64,000 bases of DNA from Hermatobates lingyangjiaoensis (lineage: Eukaryota > Arthropoda > Insecta > Hemiptera > Hermatobatidae): positions 5,167,001 through 5,231,000 of the forward strand of contig JAPFBL010000049.1 in assembly GCA_026182355.1 (NCBI GenBank). The letters run 5' to 3'. The notes below the pieces were generated by a model. It worked only from the letters and a program-made list of their open reading frames with translations. It had not been told where the DNA came from and did no database searches. Numbering within the stretch: the first letter of the stretch is position 1; every line of letters begins with the position of its first letter. Both the position numbers and the translations under genes were made by a program. Below, in pieces: positions 1 through 12,455 of the stretch.

Positions 1-948
1 TTCCTCTGTTGATATGGATTTTGTCCTTTATGAAGGTGTTTATTTACCAAAAATGTATCATGGTACTACAGATAGAACTAATTAGTGTAATTTTTAGTGT
101 ATACTACTCTTCCAATATTTAAGGGCATGGATATTCATAGTAAGCCGTAGTAAGTACCTAATAAACGTCAAGTTCATCGAATCATTGAAGAAGTAACATA
201 AAATTAATATCCGATTTTAATAAAGAACGAAAGAACACCTCTCCCATTCTTCCGTTTGCTTATTATTTAAATTATTCTACAAATCAAATTAAACTACTAA
301 AATATCCTTAATTTTATTTTATAAAATTTAAATAACCATTCTGCTTGACTCTATTTTGAAGAAAAAATCCTAAGCAATGCAAACAAATCCAACTATCACA
401 GTATGTTATTCACTATTCTAAGTTTTGTTCTAAGTTTCTATAAGTATATACCAGTTCTTAAGATTGAAAATTCTTGAAATTATTATTAAATAAATAATAA
501 ACTATAATGTAAAGTTAAAGTACTATTGTTTTTCAAACATGAACCTTAGACAATAGAAATAAACAAATTATCTCAATGTCAAAAAGACGTGAAATTAAGA
601 GCAACATACTAACATCACTTACCCAAAATAATATGAATAAACCTTAACCTGGTAAATATAACAACGTTCTACCTTGAATACAAATTCCTTTTTATTAATA
701 AACGAGATACATGAAATATGTACTCACTATGAAGTTAGATATATACAAAACTAAAGTTTATCGGGACTCGGTCAGTTCTTCAGGTTCAAATTAAACTCTC
801 ATTGCCAACGTTTCGGTCTTTATTTAAAACCTTTTTCATAGTTAGATATATAGTTATATTAAGTGAGGTTTTCTTTCCCTTAATTGGTGATATACAAACT
901 CTTGTCATTATAAAAATACCTGTTCATATGTAATTCAATTTATTTTAG
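1..948. other. intron sequence, no gene seen
   Basis: This AT-rich stretch precedes the first visible sas-like exon and is presumably intron, because that exon begins in mid-codon after a good acceptor. The only recognisable piece is a decayed Penelope-type terminal motif on the - strand at about 752-846, listed separately. Confidence 0.6.
752..846 (-). repeat. decayed Penelope-type terminal repeat with hammerhead-like core
   Basis: Read on the - strand, the sequence holds TGAAAAAGG, an AT-rich loop, then GACCGAAACGTTGGC. This resembles a GAAA-ACGT-T hammerhead 3' half behind a stem II (GGTTT/AGACC). A related copy lies on the + strand at 53660-53745, where CGAAACGTCGGCAATGAGAG is shared with one change. 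The core is degenerate (no intact CUGANGA), so this is an old copy. Confidence 0.45.
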
Positions 949-1075
949 ATACCGTCTGGGAAAATGTAACTTGCAAATATAAGAATAAAACATACGCAAC
1001 TGGAACAGCATTCAATGATTCATGCATAGCGATTTGCGAATGTTCGGTAAAAGGTGAAATTTCCTGCCAGCCAAG
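949..1075 (+). CDS. sas: sas-like exon 1 in window: VWC-1, first half
   Basis: The exon follows a TATTTTAG acceptor and ends at AAG|GTAAGG. It enters after one base of a codon and leaves after two. The reading TVWENVTCKYKNKTYATGTA is followed by cysteines in DSCIAICECS and ISCQPR, the spacing of a von Willebrand C (chordin-like) repeat. It joins exon 2 in frame. Confidence 0.8.
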
Positions 1076-1430
1076 GTAAGGATATATATTTTTTTTAGGA
1101 GAATTTGAAGCTTTCAGCCTCGAATAACTTTGTTTCTATTCTCAAAAAGACTTCATTACTTTGGATCTTTTTCGAGTCAGTCGTACTTAAGAAAGAATTT
1201 GTGAGGTTAGAGGCTTCATTTTCCTCCCAACGTTACTAACTACTTCTGTGATATGGAACTAATGTTATTGTAATAGAATGGTAGCTAGGTCATTAGTTCT
1301 GTCGTAACGTGTATTATTGCTACTACTTTATATCAAAAACAAATCATTTTCATTTTTAAAATTTGTACGAAATGTTTTTGAAGGTATAATTATTGAGGAA
1401 ACACTTTTGAAAAAACATTTTAATTTGCAG

Positions 1431-1537
1431 ATGTCAAAACCAGAATGCAACAACATCTAATAAGTGTCTGTCTGTTCCAAATCCAAATGATCCATGTTGC
1501 CCTATTATCTATTGTGACGTGAAATCGTCTGAGCAAG
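1431..1537 (+). CDS. sas: sas-like exon 2: VWC-1, second half
   Basis: The acceptor is TTTGCAG and the donor CAAG|GTATTC. It completes the arginine codon of exon 1 and reads CQNQNATTSNKCLSVPNPND, then PCCPIIYCD. The CC...C ending is typical of VWC repeats. It leaves after the first base of a codon. Confidence 0.8.
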
Positions 1538-1984
1538 GTATTCTATTTGATATCAGTTGCATGAATCGAAACCTTTAAATCTAAAATGACTATATTATAA
1601 AATCAATACTTTAAAATTACTTTTGTGACAATTCAAATAAGGCAGTTCATTAGTCAATCAAAATTAATTTTTTAGAAATACACTATACTACAAGTTTTTA
1701 TAAATGATGCTCCTCATTCTCATATTTCTATGAATTGGTTATACTTATAATTTATAGTATAAATTATAAGTATCAACTTGTAATTGTGTAATAATATCAA
1801 TAATTCAAAATATTTATTGAATTTATTTTTTAACACATAAATAGATGTAATAATATTTGAATTGTAATTCAAATTGTCACCAATAACTCATGTTTGACAC
1901 TTGTTATTACCAAATAGTTGTTGGTTATAAAATGATTACTAAATAAAATTATTAACTGAAAAAACATGTTAGTTCAATTTTCAG

Positions 1985-2290
1985 GTTTAGATAATAATAT
2001 CAAGAATTTTAAGATAGAGGGTATAGAAATAATAAACAGCACTTCAATTAAACTTAAAATATCTGGAATTGATCAAAATGAGAAGTTTATTGTTGAAAAC
2101 AGTGTTGATGAAGTGGAGTGGAAGGCTGTTGAGTTACTATCCAATAGTGTTGTCGCCAAATTGTCACCAGGCCTCATTTACTACTTTCGACTGTCTTTAA
2201 ATGGAATCACTTCAAATGTTGTTTCTACCAAAATGCCAAACGTAAATAGTAACGAAACCTGCATTTTCAAAAATCAGACTTACGTTCTAG
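1985..2290 (+). CDS. sas: sas-like exon 3: FN3-1 and start of VWC-2
   Basis: The acceptor is ATTTTCAG and the donor CTAG|GTAAAT; entry and exit are both after one base. About 85 residues form a fibronectin type III domain: beta-strand pattern STSIKLKISGI, a tryptophan in DEVEWKAVEL, and the LSPGLIYYFRLSLNG strand in place of the usual L-x-P-x-T-x-Y-x-x-x-V. The exon ends with NETCIFKNQTYVLG, the first cysteine of the next VWC repeat. Confidence 0.85.
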
Positions 2291-4070
2291 GTAAATTCTA
2301 TTAATTATTTCTATTTGTTTTACTATGCTAAGGAAAAAAACAATATAGTAAATAAATTTAATACAAGCATACACTGATATTTATATTTTAATTTATTGGT
2401 AAATTTGTAAATACGGATACCTCCTTTCCAAAAGCATCGATCACTTGGGAGAGTTAATGTAGTGAGCCCACCACCGGCTTTCGTCTCACAGAAGCTCCCT
2501 TCAGTCTTACAATCATAGTGTTTATTGATGCAAGTTGCTTTTTCATGCTTGTTTCTGTTTTCTTTCTTGTTCCTCCGACTAGATGACAAAACTCACTCTA
2601 TGATTTACTGAACGAATTTTCTCTGCTGGCAGGAACTGTTGAAAAGCGAGTTGCTGTGGATGCCTCTTTGTAGGTGGTTAGGTCTGGGCATCGGTTCTGT
2701 AGATACTGGTGTTGGGTTCACGCAAGTGGTCTGAACGAGTGGAGCAATTACTGGGTGGAGTATTATTAGGGACGGAAATTATTGTCCAGCTATTAGTATA
2801 GAGATTTTATTTTTAATATTTACCCTTATTTCTTGTTTTATATTTTCAATTCAATGTAGGGTATCATAACGTCAAACAATTCTACTTTCAATTTTTTTTT
2901 TTTGTGAACGGAGGACTTAAGTTCATATTTATTTTTATAACCATCTCTGGTACCTTATGTTGAACTATATACACATTTTCGTCTTATAACGGGCCAAAGC
3001 AAAACTATTCCAAAAAGGCCCAAAATTTGCTTTCACTAAAAACCCTTAGTTCACCTTAGTTCCTCAGCTGTTTTTGAAATACTGGTGTCTATGCCTTTGA
3101 GTTCTGAGACAGAGTAGTTGTTAGCATCAATTCATTGAGTTCATTACTACTAGTGTTCAGTTTGCTTATTTATTTGAAGAGTTGGTAAAACTTGGAGATA
3201 ATTAGGCTAACTATAATGTCGAAATTAATTACATGAATTGAAGGGTCCAATTAAGAGGCTCCTGACATCTTGGGTTCTTTGTCTGATGCAAATTTTTTCC
3301 TTCAATTGTTAGTATCCTTGTCATTTAGAGATTAGAATATGAGTTCACCATCGACTGGGTGGATTGAAGAACAGTTCATTCTTTGAGAATGATAGATTGA
3401 TTCTACGTTCTGGTTTTTGAATTTTCAAATCTACTTAAAGTCCTTTTCTTGGTTGTATGTACACTGTCTACAACTGCAGAATGGCCCAAAAATTCGCAAT
3501 CAAAACCCCAGTTAGAGCAGATGTAGGCTTATTATCGGAAGAGGGTTTCATGTTAGGCATAGAAGGGCAAAATTTGCAGGCTGTTTGACCAGAAAAGCTT
3601 CAGACAAGGATTGTACTGCTAAAAACCTCTTAGAAGTTCTGGAAGGAGATGAGAAAGAAACAAAAAATATTAAGAGAGCATGCAGAAAAGGTTGCCCCAC
3701 TATGTTTAGTGGGTTCTGCAAGATTAAATGGTCAATTAAAATATGTATATCTTGATTATCCGTTTTTATGTTCATAGTATTATGTTTCATTATTCATTAG
3801 GAAGTTAGTGCTAACCTGGGTTATTAAAGTGAATCGTTTGATTTATTTATTTTGTCCTCAGATATACATTGCATTTGAATATAAACATCACTGTTTGTTG
3901 TAATTGAATTTTTCATTATTTGTTTATTAATTTTAATTGCTTATTTCAAAGAGAAAATTATGCTTCTTTTAATTAAATTATTCTTTATTTTTTTTTTTTT
4001 TGTTTTTTTACCGGCTACTCCGGTGGATCATTTGTTACTGAATAAGTGACATATGTTCTTGTTTCAATAG

Positions 4071-4293
4071 GAGAAGAGTTTTATGATGAATGTACGTCAT
4101 TCTGTGTTTGTGAGGAAACTGGGCCTGAGTGTGCTTTAATTGAATGTCCAACACGCTTTGGACTTGATGTTTTGGATCCTCACTGTATACTATGGGAGAA
4201 TAATCCTCCGGATTTCATACCCACTCCTCCACATTGCTGTCCACCTCAAGTAACGTGCAAGAGTAATGGATCTTGTCTTTACAAAGGAGAAAC
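4071..4293 (+). CDS. sas: sas-like exon 4: VWC-2 body and start of VWC-3
   Basis: The acceptor is GTTTCAATAG and the donor AAC|GTAAGT. It reads EEFYDECTSFCVCEETGPEC, then a proline-rich segment ending PHCCPPQVTC, a full VWC cysteine set (CxxC, CC, C). The final SNGSCLYKGET opens VWC-3, which continues after the 27.8-kb intron. Entry is after one base and exit after two. Confidence 0.85.
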
Positions 4294-5034
4294 GTAAGTT
4301 TGTTTTACACGTTTAATTTTGATATACTCTTAAAGGATATATAAACTCCTTACTACGAATAAATTTACTCTGTAAATTTTTTTAAGTAAAGCATTTGAAA
4401 TATATGATGCTTAAGAAGGCAGAGCCAATCATTTTAGGGGATAGTCACATACGAATATTCGTAATCATACGAACCACATAAGATATTAATTAAAGCAGTT
4501 AATACTTAAAGTAATTAAAGCAATGGCCAAAACAAAGATTGTTTAAAGAAGATTCACATATCAATCTTAACTTTAAATTATTAAATATAAATCACTAATT
4601 AATGGAAAAAATGAAATAACTCAGTGAGCAATAAAACTATGTGAATGTAAATAATATATCAGACAGGAACTATTCTTCATTTTTATAAATCAGCTACGAT
4701 GTTTCTAATATTAATCCTCAAAACTAGCTGAAGATTTCAATGTGAAATTTGTTCTTTATCTTATTAGCTTCCATTATAATGCTGAATAGTAAGAAATTCA
4801 ATTTAATGTGAATAACGCCAACAAAGTTCATTGCTATTTTCAAATTTTGCTACTTTTATGAATGCTATAAGAAATTAATTATACTCTTCCGACTTATACG
4901 AGTATGCACAATTAAATTATATAACAATTACAACAAGCTATTTAAAAAATAAAACTTATATTTGAAGAGAATATAATGGGATATTCTAACTTTTTTCTCA
5001 TCCGAATTAGTGAAAAGGAATCCATTATTAACTA

Positions 5035-5390
5035 GACAGTATAACAAATTTGCCAGATTACCCGTTGAGTGGTATTTAATTTAATTAAAGAGGACTGGGT
5101 AATATTTATTAATAACATATATTTTTCATACGTGATTATATTAGCGCCTGTCCAATTTATATCATGATGTTCGTTATTTATATGCAAACGTAAAGCGTTA
5201 CTTTGTTCGCTTCTAATTACTTCTACTTGCTGTTGTTTGATACATAAATTTAATGATTTACCATTCTGACCTGATTCATGAAAAATCAGTCACTCCTGAT
5301 TGACACGGAATTTTTAAAATACCACTATACTCCAATTCCCTAGAAGTTTTTCATTAACAAATTACCTGCGTTATTACGATTAGAAAAATA
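5035..5390 (-). pseudogene. decayed Penelope GIY-YIG endonuclease fragment
   Basis: On the - strand this matches the + strand copy at 10925-11250 almost block by block. The shared blocks are the lead-in TAATAACG, GAATTGGAGT, the run around AATGGTAAATCATTAAA, and the stretch equivalent to ATTGGACAGGAGCTAAA. Several stops and frameshifts break it. It is the oldest copy of PLE family A in the large sas-like intron. Confidence 0.6.
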
Positions 5391-8300
5391 TTTGAAATTT
5401 GAAATATCAATATTGTACAAAATTTATATTGTAAAATAATAGTTATAATTTTTAGGTGATGAAGTACTCTTTTATTAAAATTAAAATTGAAACGCTTAAC
5501 AAAGTATTGTAATTTACTGTCTTCTGTCGCTACCGGAAAAGTTTTGTCTAATATGTAAATGCAAAAGTTTGAGATAAATTATGAACTTTTTTTCGAAGTC
5601 TCAAAACTGATTAATGATATGTGTTATATTTAATTTTTTAGATAGATATGAATTCTGATATAACTTTAAAAATGAAAACTGTGGTGCTATTAGTTTTTTG
5701 TTAGCTCTTTGGAAAGATGTAAAAATACCGTGTCAGTAAAAATAATGTTACACCCATTTTTAGACAATGTATTAATGCCAATACCATCTGAATAGTCGGG
5801 TGGCCCAAAAAAAAAAAAAATCTGCCAAAGAATATTAAGTAATTATATTGTGAAATCCGCCCTACTTCAAAAGTACAAACTCAAAGTTGTTATAAGTTAA
5901 CTAAGTGATAATGAAAATGTTCATATCAGTTGGTATTATATTGTAATGTATTGTAATTTGTTGTAAGGTATTGTTGGTAATGTATTGTAATTTGTTGTTG
6001 TTTACCATTACTGGAAAAGTTGGAATAATATGAGTAGTTAGAAACTAACTATACGAAATCAGCGAATGCGCTGTCATAGCTGGCAGCACCATACAAAGTA
6101 TGTCTGTCATAGGAGTCAAGATGTCTTGCAAGTTGAGCACTGCTATGTCTAATTAGCTATTATCACGTCATATTTACATTTTAAATTAAATTGTTGGTTA
6201 GATAATTATCCTCTAAAAGCGATCTGATTGGGCGTACTATGGCATTTTAGTTAGATATTTGAAGATCAAATGACAACATTATGACCTTGATATTACCTAT
6301 TTCAAGGTATTTTCAAATACCTTGAAATCACCTAGTTCAGAGACCAAATCATTTCATCATATTTACCTATTGAATTAAGATTTTGTGTGATGGAGGATAT
6401 AACATTTTAATCAGATTATTTAATAGTTAGGTGACTTTTGGTGTTCAATATAATTAATTCACATAATTGTTGCAAATATTTAAATTATTTAATATTACAT
6501 GTAGAAGTCAGAGCTGATCAGGTTAAATTAATATGTGTCTGAGCTTTAATGCAAGAGTTTAGGGGCCAGTGTATGAGAACCCCGTGCCTGCCTTGAGCCA
6601 CTACCGCATAAGTAATGGCCGTCTCCATTCTCATCGCCTGACAATCTCAGCCTCAAAACTATATTCTCAGATATGCTTCACTAGATATCATTAACCTGAA
6701 ATAACATCTATGATAGCCAACCCAAAATTCTCATACATGCTTGACTTGATTTATTAACTTGAAATATCATTACACAATAAGCCGACCCCATTCACATAGC
6801 TTTCGAATCTCAGCTTCCCAGTTAGCTTTTTATACAAGACATATGAACAGTATGATCTTTGTTCCACTAACTGCATTGTTTTGATCATTAGTACTCAGCA
6901 TGTCAACCCAGGGCAACACCTCCTGGGATGAGTTTCTGGAGGTTTGCAAAGCACTGTAATTGCAAAGGTAATTGCCTAATGTAATGCCATTACAAAGATG
7001 TTTATTTGTAAATAATTTATTTACATAATAAATTACTGAAAACATTTATTGACCATTCGGGTGATACAACGATCCCTTCCCCATTGGAATATGATTTTAC
7101 TAAATTCTGCTTATTGGGGTGATGACTTACTCAAGCAATAACGATATCATTTTGCCTTTTGTCAGCAAACTTCATGATGAAGAGACTTCTTGATCTTAAT
7201 ATTGTGCCTTTTGGTTATAACTATACAATAGAATATAACTTTCAGATTACCAATACAAAATCACCGGAGTTAAGCGTAATTAACTCACCAAATCTCCCAA
7301 TACACTCAGTACGAACAAGACACACTGATACAATAGTCTATGACAAACTTCAACCACCACACAATGCAACAATGCCAATTTTCGGATAGAACCAGAAATT
7401 AAAGATTAAATACGATCAACAACCGTAATTAAGATTAATCAACACTCAAACCTCAAGAAAAACAATTATAGACTTGAGACGTCTCTAAATGGTTAGGACC
7501 AAGTCAACTACCAAACTTTCTATTTACTAAGAATTTAAGATCTTACTTTGGTAAGATGAGAACTTTCCTTTTTAGAAGAAGTTCTCAATATGACCACGAA
7601 ACATGAAAACAAACAACATTCGACCAAAAGAATCTTAAGGGGAGGAACAAAGGTCAACACGATGATCATCTGAAAGTGTTGGCCCACCAAAAATAATGAC
7701 ATATGTGCAGTTCATTTCCTACAAATGAAAATATAGTTCTTATATTCTTTTCAGAGCTTAAATGATGAACAAAACTCCGAGGATCAATCCAAATCTAATT
7801 TACTAGACCGCCACAACCTCATAATAGATCATTGCATGTGGTCACAACCAACCAATAGAATATAGACCTAGAGAACCGATATAAAATCAAATATATTTGC
7901 TTGAGATATAAGTTTAATTAGAGGCTACTAAGACCGATAGTAAATCTTTTTAGAATTTCAGTAACAACTTTTGAAAAATCTCAACATATCTGTTCTTGAT
8001 GGCTTTCTGAAGGTTTTGGTGGGGAGCTGGACACTATAACTGAATTCTGCGTGGTCTCTTTTCGAGGGAAAGTAACAGACCAAAAATTTGTTGTAGGTTG
8101 TCAAAGGTAACATAAAACCAGCTGTATGATTGTTTTTTTTGTATACACATAAACAAGAGAAAGTGATAAGAATAAATGAGATAATAAATAAGGTAAAAGA
8201 GTTATCTGAGTTCGAGCTATTAGTAGAGTGTGTGCTATTAACAAAGCTGTGTTCAGAGACTGACAGTAGAAAGCAATCTGAAGGAAAGTCAATATAGGGT

Positions 8301-9120
8301 GAGGCTGTACTGAGGAGTAGAGGAAGGTGGTACGTCGTTTTAAGCTGCCGTTTAGTTCAATGCCACTAGTAACATCTCCAGTATCAGTACTCAATCAGGT
8401 CACAACATATCAGGTCAAGTTCTTTAGTTATGTTCCGTCCTCATTATACTGTTACATTCCTCATACATGGAATAAGAAACAAATTAGATGTCTGCGAAAT
8501 TAAGACAGGGCCGTTTTGTTTTAATATAAACAGCTTTAAAAATTGTCCGGCGTCGAGTGTCACTCTGTAGTTAAAGAACTTTAAGCTCTTCGACTTGAAC
8601 CTCTTGTTCTTATTACTTCAGTGTACTGGTAGGTAGATGAAGATTAAGACGCTGTGAGAGCTTCGTGTTCGGCATGCCGGTATATGTGAAGGTAGGGCTG
8701 CGCAGTTCTCCGAGTTGCAAATATACTCATATACCAGATAACTTTCCTGTAGCTTCGGAATGACATTTCAGGTACTGGACATGTAAATTATTCTTCAAGG
8801 CAACACTACTGGTCCTATTATTCATGTTGAATATTGTCAGTCTTAGCTTTTCTTCTACATTACTCGGCGCAACGCTCGCTCATCCTGCTTATATTGGTTG
8901 TTTATAAAGGCTCCGAAAAACAAGCAAAAATATCTTTCTTCAGGTAAACCTCTCTCGTAATTTGGGGTACACTATCCATCTAAAGTTTAGTTGATGGTCT
9001 TCTTCACCTCATTGTTAAATATCCCTTGTTGACAATGACCTGGGTAACTCTCTAACTCAGATTGGACGTATGACCATCCACTGCAATGAGTACTTCGCCC
9101 TTCTCATCTAGGCATCAATA
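5391..9120. other. intron sequence without recognisable gene
   Basis: This is unassigned intron DNA. It holds a small inverted repeat near 6300-6330 (CAAGGTATTT...AAATACCTTG), homopolymer runs, and several ORFs under 100 codons with no recognisable domain. The higher-complexity block at 6520-8800 is probably an old mobile element, but I could not assign it to a class. Confidence 0.5.
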
Positions 9121-9121
9121 A

Positions 9122-9123
9122 TG

Positions 9124-9156
<33 letters not shown>

Positions 9157-9668
9157 TTATTTACTCTTCTTTATATAATCTAGGAGGTGTCAGAGCTTAT
9201 TTTTCTTCATTCTGATTCTTCCTACGACATTTTGTCTCATATACATATCTTAGGTGTTGCTGGTCTGAATACTGGGCGGTGACTGAGTGTCGGCTTGGCG
9301 AGTAGCTGGTGGTTGGTCACCTAGTAGCTGCAGTGTGCGTGAAACCCGAACATGGAAGAAAACTCACCCGCCAGGACCTTGTTCAAAACACCATCATTTT
9401 AAAGAAAATTAATGATTCAGCCAGACTGCAAATATATAAAGCCATGAAAATCATGAAGCACAACCCATTAATTAATCGTCAACACACGGGGGTTTCACGC
9501 ACACTGCAGCTACTAGGTGACCAACCACCAGCTACTCGCCAAGCCGACACTCAGTCATCGCCCAGTATTCAGACCAGCAACACCTAAGATATGTATATGA
9601 GACAAAATGTCGTAGGAAGAATCAGAATGAAGAAAAATAAGCTCTGACACCTCCTAGATTATATATAT
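9122..9668. repeat. long inverted repeat at a (TA)n tract, Penelope-type tail
   Basis: Arms of about 180 bp (roughly 9171-9350 and 9484-9668) are near-perfect inverted copies. Both start from TCTAGGAGGTGTCAGAGC beside a (TA)n tract. The spacer reads NDSARLQIYKAMKIMKHNP and then LINRQHTGVSRTL, which resembles the end of a PLE endonuclease (a 'LQI-EA-yIK..NP.iN.Q' type tail). The arrangement looks like two element ends joined head to head. Confidence 0.55.
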
Positions 9669-9689
9669 ATATATATATATCAACATATA

Positions 9690-10200
9690 TAAATATGTAT
9701 ATCAAACCAGGGTATGAAATGGTGAAAAGGATTAACATCCTTCATAACAAGCGGTCATCGTCAGAGTCAAAACCCAGTTAAAACACTAGATGCAGAAACA
9801 TCATGGTAAGTGTTTGAGAGGAGTGGGAGGGAAGAGTAGTTTTTAAAACGGTGTAAAGTGCAGGAAGGGACAAAAGTCGAGGCAGGGATGTTTGGGGAAA
9901 CAAAGGAGTACAGTGAGAAAGATTAAAAACTATACCCTAGCTGTCAACCCTCTTAGAAGAGGCTATTGCCCTCGTCACGAAAGTATCAAGTTTGAAGAGT
10001 CCGTGACTAACGTTTATAATATTTGATCTATTAAATTTAATTAGAGAAGATTCGATAATATTCTTAACAACATCGATTTTTCATAGGTAATAAATTTAGC
10101 TCCTGTCCAATCAATATGATGATTTTCATTATTTATATGCAAGAACAAGGAGCTACTTTTTTCTTGTCTACTTACGTTGTATTGGTGTTGTTTAATATGT
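9690..10200 (-). mobile_element. Penelope family A, 3' end copy
   Basis: This - strand copy contains the end of the GIY-YIG ORF (around 9955-10200) and the trailing region to a truncated hammerhead-like motif at about 9739-9770. It is inverted relative to the neighbouring copy at 10205-10820, forming a tail-to-tail pair. Confidence 0.6.
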
Positions 10201-10204
10201 TAAT

Positions 10205-10773
10205 AAAAAAATTCTGTGCGAAAATTGTATTATTCAAACTATAAAATATGTATTAGTCAAACTGGTAAATCTATAAAGACACGTGTAAAACAACACCATT
10301 ACAACCTAAGTACGAGACAGGAAAAAAGTAGTGCCTTATTCTAGCATATAAATAATGAAAATCATCATATTGATTGGACAGGAGCTAAATTTATTACCTA
10401 TGAAAAATCGATGTTGTTAAGAAATATTATCGAATCTTCTCTAATTAAATTTAATAGACCAAATAATATAAACATTATTAACGGTCTATTCAAGCTTGAT
10501 ACTCTCGTGACGAGGGCAATAGCTTCTTCTAAGAGGGTTGACAACTAGGGGATAGTTTTTTACTCTTTTTTGCTGTACTTTTGTCCATTTCTGCACTTTA
10601 CACCCTTTTAAAAGTCCTCATATACTACTCATCCCTCCCACTCCTTTCAAACCCTCACCATGATGTTTCTGCATCTAGTGTTTCAGTTGCGTTTTGATTT
10701 TGACGAAGACTGCTTGTTACGGTTGAAAGATCTTAATCTTGTTTTCCCATTTCATATTGTGGTTTGATCATTG

Positions 10774-10810
<37 letters not shown>

Positions 10811-10820
10811 ATGTTAATGA
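10205..10820 (+). mobile_element. Penelope family A copy: GIY-YIG remnant plus terminal ribozyme region
   Basis: The region is closely similar to 10977-11580. The GIY-YIG frame is broken early (around 10210-10345) but is clear from about 10380 to 10545. It is followed by the trailer, a hammerhead-like core (10696-10738), the common terminal block around TTGTGGTTTGATCATTGAT, and a (TA)n tract at 10771-10812. Confidence 0.65.
10696..10738 (+). ncRNA. hammerhead-like ribozyme, variant copy
   Basis: GATT (10696-10699) / UUGACGA core / ACTG..CGGT stem II / GAAA / GATC / UU / AATC (10735-10738). Compared with the perfect copy at 28386-28428, helix I has changed from GACT/AGTC to GATT/AATC, so pairing is kept. 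The first core C is U here, which may reduce activity. Confidence 0.5.
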
Positions 10821-10976
10821 TCAAACCACAATAGTTAATTATCAAATTCTATAGTTTTGCCATACCACGAATCATTGGACCCCCTTCCAAGATTACCCAA
10901 ACAACTTGATTTTAATATAGTGTTTTCTAATCGTAATAACGTGGGTAATATGTAAATAAAAAACTCTCCCAGCGAA

Positions 10977-11324
10977 TTGGAGTCTGCTGGTATTTATAAA
11001 ATTCCGTGCAAAAATTGCCATAAAATTTATATTGGTCAAACTGGTAAATCATTAAAGACACGTGTAAAACAACACCAATATAACGTAAGTAGACAGGAAA
11101 AAAGTAGTGCCTTATTCTTGCATATAAAAAATGAAAATCATCATATTGATTGGACAGGAGCTAAATTTATTACCTATGAAAAATCAATGTTGTTAAGAAA
11201 TATTATTCAATCGTCTTTAATTAAATTTAATAGATCTAATATTATAAACATTAGTAACGGTCTCTTCAAACTTGATACTTTCGTCACGAGGGCAATAGCC
11301 TCTTCAAAGAGGGTTGACAGCTAG
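10977..11324 (+). pseudogene. GIY-YIG endonuclease domain of a Penelope-like element (C-terminal part)
   Basis: The open frame of about 115 codons ends at TAG (11322-11324) and has no true ATG start; it is the C-terminus of a longer truncated ORF. Motifs are GIYKIPCKNCHKIYIGQT (the GIY...YIG pair with a CxxC between), the arginine helix TRVKQH, and the conserved HIKNENHHIDW segment. In PLEs this domain follows the reverse transcriptase and nicks target DNA to prime reverse transcription. The reading frame is intact here while all sister copies are broken, so this insertion is comparatively recent. Confidence 0.75.
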
Positions 11325-11493
11325 CGGATAGTTTTTTACTTTTTCTTACTGTACTCCTTTGTTTCCCCAAACATCCCTTTCTAGACATTAGTCCTTTCCT
11401 GTGCTTTCACCCTTTTAAAATACTACTCTTCCCTCCCACTCTTCTCAACTCCTCACCAGATGTTTTCTGCATCTAGTGTTCAGTTGGGTTTTT

Positions 11494-11536
11494 GACTCTG
11501 ACGAAGACCGCTTGTTACGGTTGAAAGATCTTAGTC
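11494..11536 (+). ncRNA. hammerhead-like ribozyme of Penelope family A
   Basis: Helix I GACT (11494-11497) pairs with AGTC (11533-11536). The core CTGACGA, stem II ACCG/CGGT, GAAA, then palindromic GATC and TT are all present. The sequence is identical to the copy at 28386-28428. Stem III is too short to fold alone and is self-complementary, which suggests activity as a dimer. Confidence 0.6.
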
Positions 11537-11650
11537 TTGTTTTCCCATTTCTTATTGTGGTTTGATCATTGATTGTTGTTTCACGTGTTTATGTGAAATC
11601 TTTTTATATATATATGTTAGTGTACATGCAGCAGATTCTCTTATAAACAT

Positions 11651-11910
11651 ATTTTATTAAAGTAGACGGCAGCTTCCGCATTCACGACCTTTGTGCTGGC
11701 GTTTTCTAGTTATCTAGCTAGTTTTCTTTGGTAGGGAGTGATTTCATGAAAGAGTTGTCCCTGAGACATCGAAGAATATATTATTGAGTAACCTATGGAA
11801 TTATTTCTTCGATGTCTCTGGGACAACTCCTTGATGAAGTCACTCCCTACCAAAGAAAACTAGAAAACACTAGCAAAAAGATCGTGAATGCAGAAGGTGC
11901 CGTCTACTTT

Positions 11911-11914
<4 letters not shown>
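11651..11914. repeat. inverted pair of Penelope 5'-end fragments
   Basis: Arms of roughly 120 bp (11651-11776 and 11798-11914) are inverted copies. The right arm reads MSLGQLLDEVTPYQRKLENT, then KKIVNAEGAVYFNN, and stops at a long (TA)n/(TG)n tract at 11917-11978. The same N-terminal pattern (MSL..L, RKLE, KKIVNAE, FN) occurs at 12255-12400 (-) and 29176-29300 (+), so this is the PLE ORF start. Confidence 0.6.
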
Positions 11915-11961
<47 letters not shown>

Positions 11962-12213
11962 GTGTGTGTGTGTGTGTAGAAAAATCACAATAAATATACA
12001 CGTGATGCAATCAATGAAGTTTAAATCACAATGGAAAAAGTAAAACAATAGAAAAGAAAATGCTCTGAGGCCTTTCAACTTAGTTTTTACTTTGTTTGCT
12101 CTCTGATGATATACATTGAAAGCAGGCTTTTCAACTTAGTTTTTACTTTTTTTGCTCTCTGATGATATACATTGAAAGGCCTCAGATCATTTATTTCTAC
12201 GGTTTTCCTTTTT

Positions 12214-12229
12214 TCATTGTGGTTTAAAC

Positions 12230-12270
<41 letters not shown>

Positions 12271-12405
12271 AAATAGCAGAGCAGATTCTGTATTTACGAT
12301 TTTTTTCAGCAGTTGTTCTTTTTTTCTAATCACTTTCCTATGCTGCAAAGGCAATGAAAATAACAAATTTCCCAGGGACATACTGGAGGCAATAACATAG
12401 TCCAA
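12214..12405 (-). pseudogene. Penelope ORF N-terminal fragment
   Basis: The - strand reading has MSLGNLLFSLPLQHRK and KKIVNTESALLFNN, ending at a (TA)n tract (12235-12267). This is the same coaxial pattern as at 11811-11914 and 29176-29300. Only the first 50 or so codons are present. Confidence 0.5.
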
Positions 12406-12455
12406 TAACTGATAACATATATTAAGGACTAACCATAACTAAATTATAGAAGAAA

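Larger units (their letters stand above)
10925..11625 (+). mobile_element. Penelope family A copy, best GIY-YIG end
   Basis: This 3'-terminal PLE fragment has the GIY-YIG domain (10977-11324), about 170 bp of trailer, a perfect hammerhead-like motif (11494-11536), and the terminal block TTGTGGTTTGATCATTGAT that ends in a TA-rich tract. The reverse transcriptase part is absent, so this is a 5'-truncated insertion. Confidence 0.7.

Noticed and set aside
2323..2589. 88-codon - strand ORF in intron 3
   Set aside because: Lysine/cysteine-rich without a domain, lies in an intron, no support.
7159..7389. 76-codon ORF in the large intron
   Set aside because: No motif, no ATG at the stated start, and surrounded by decayed repeat-like DNA.
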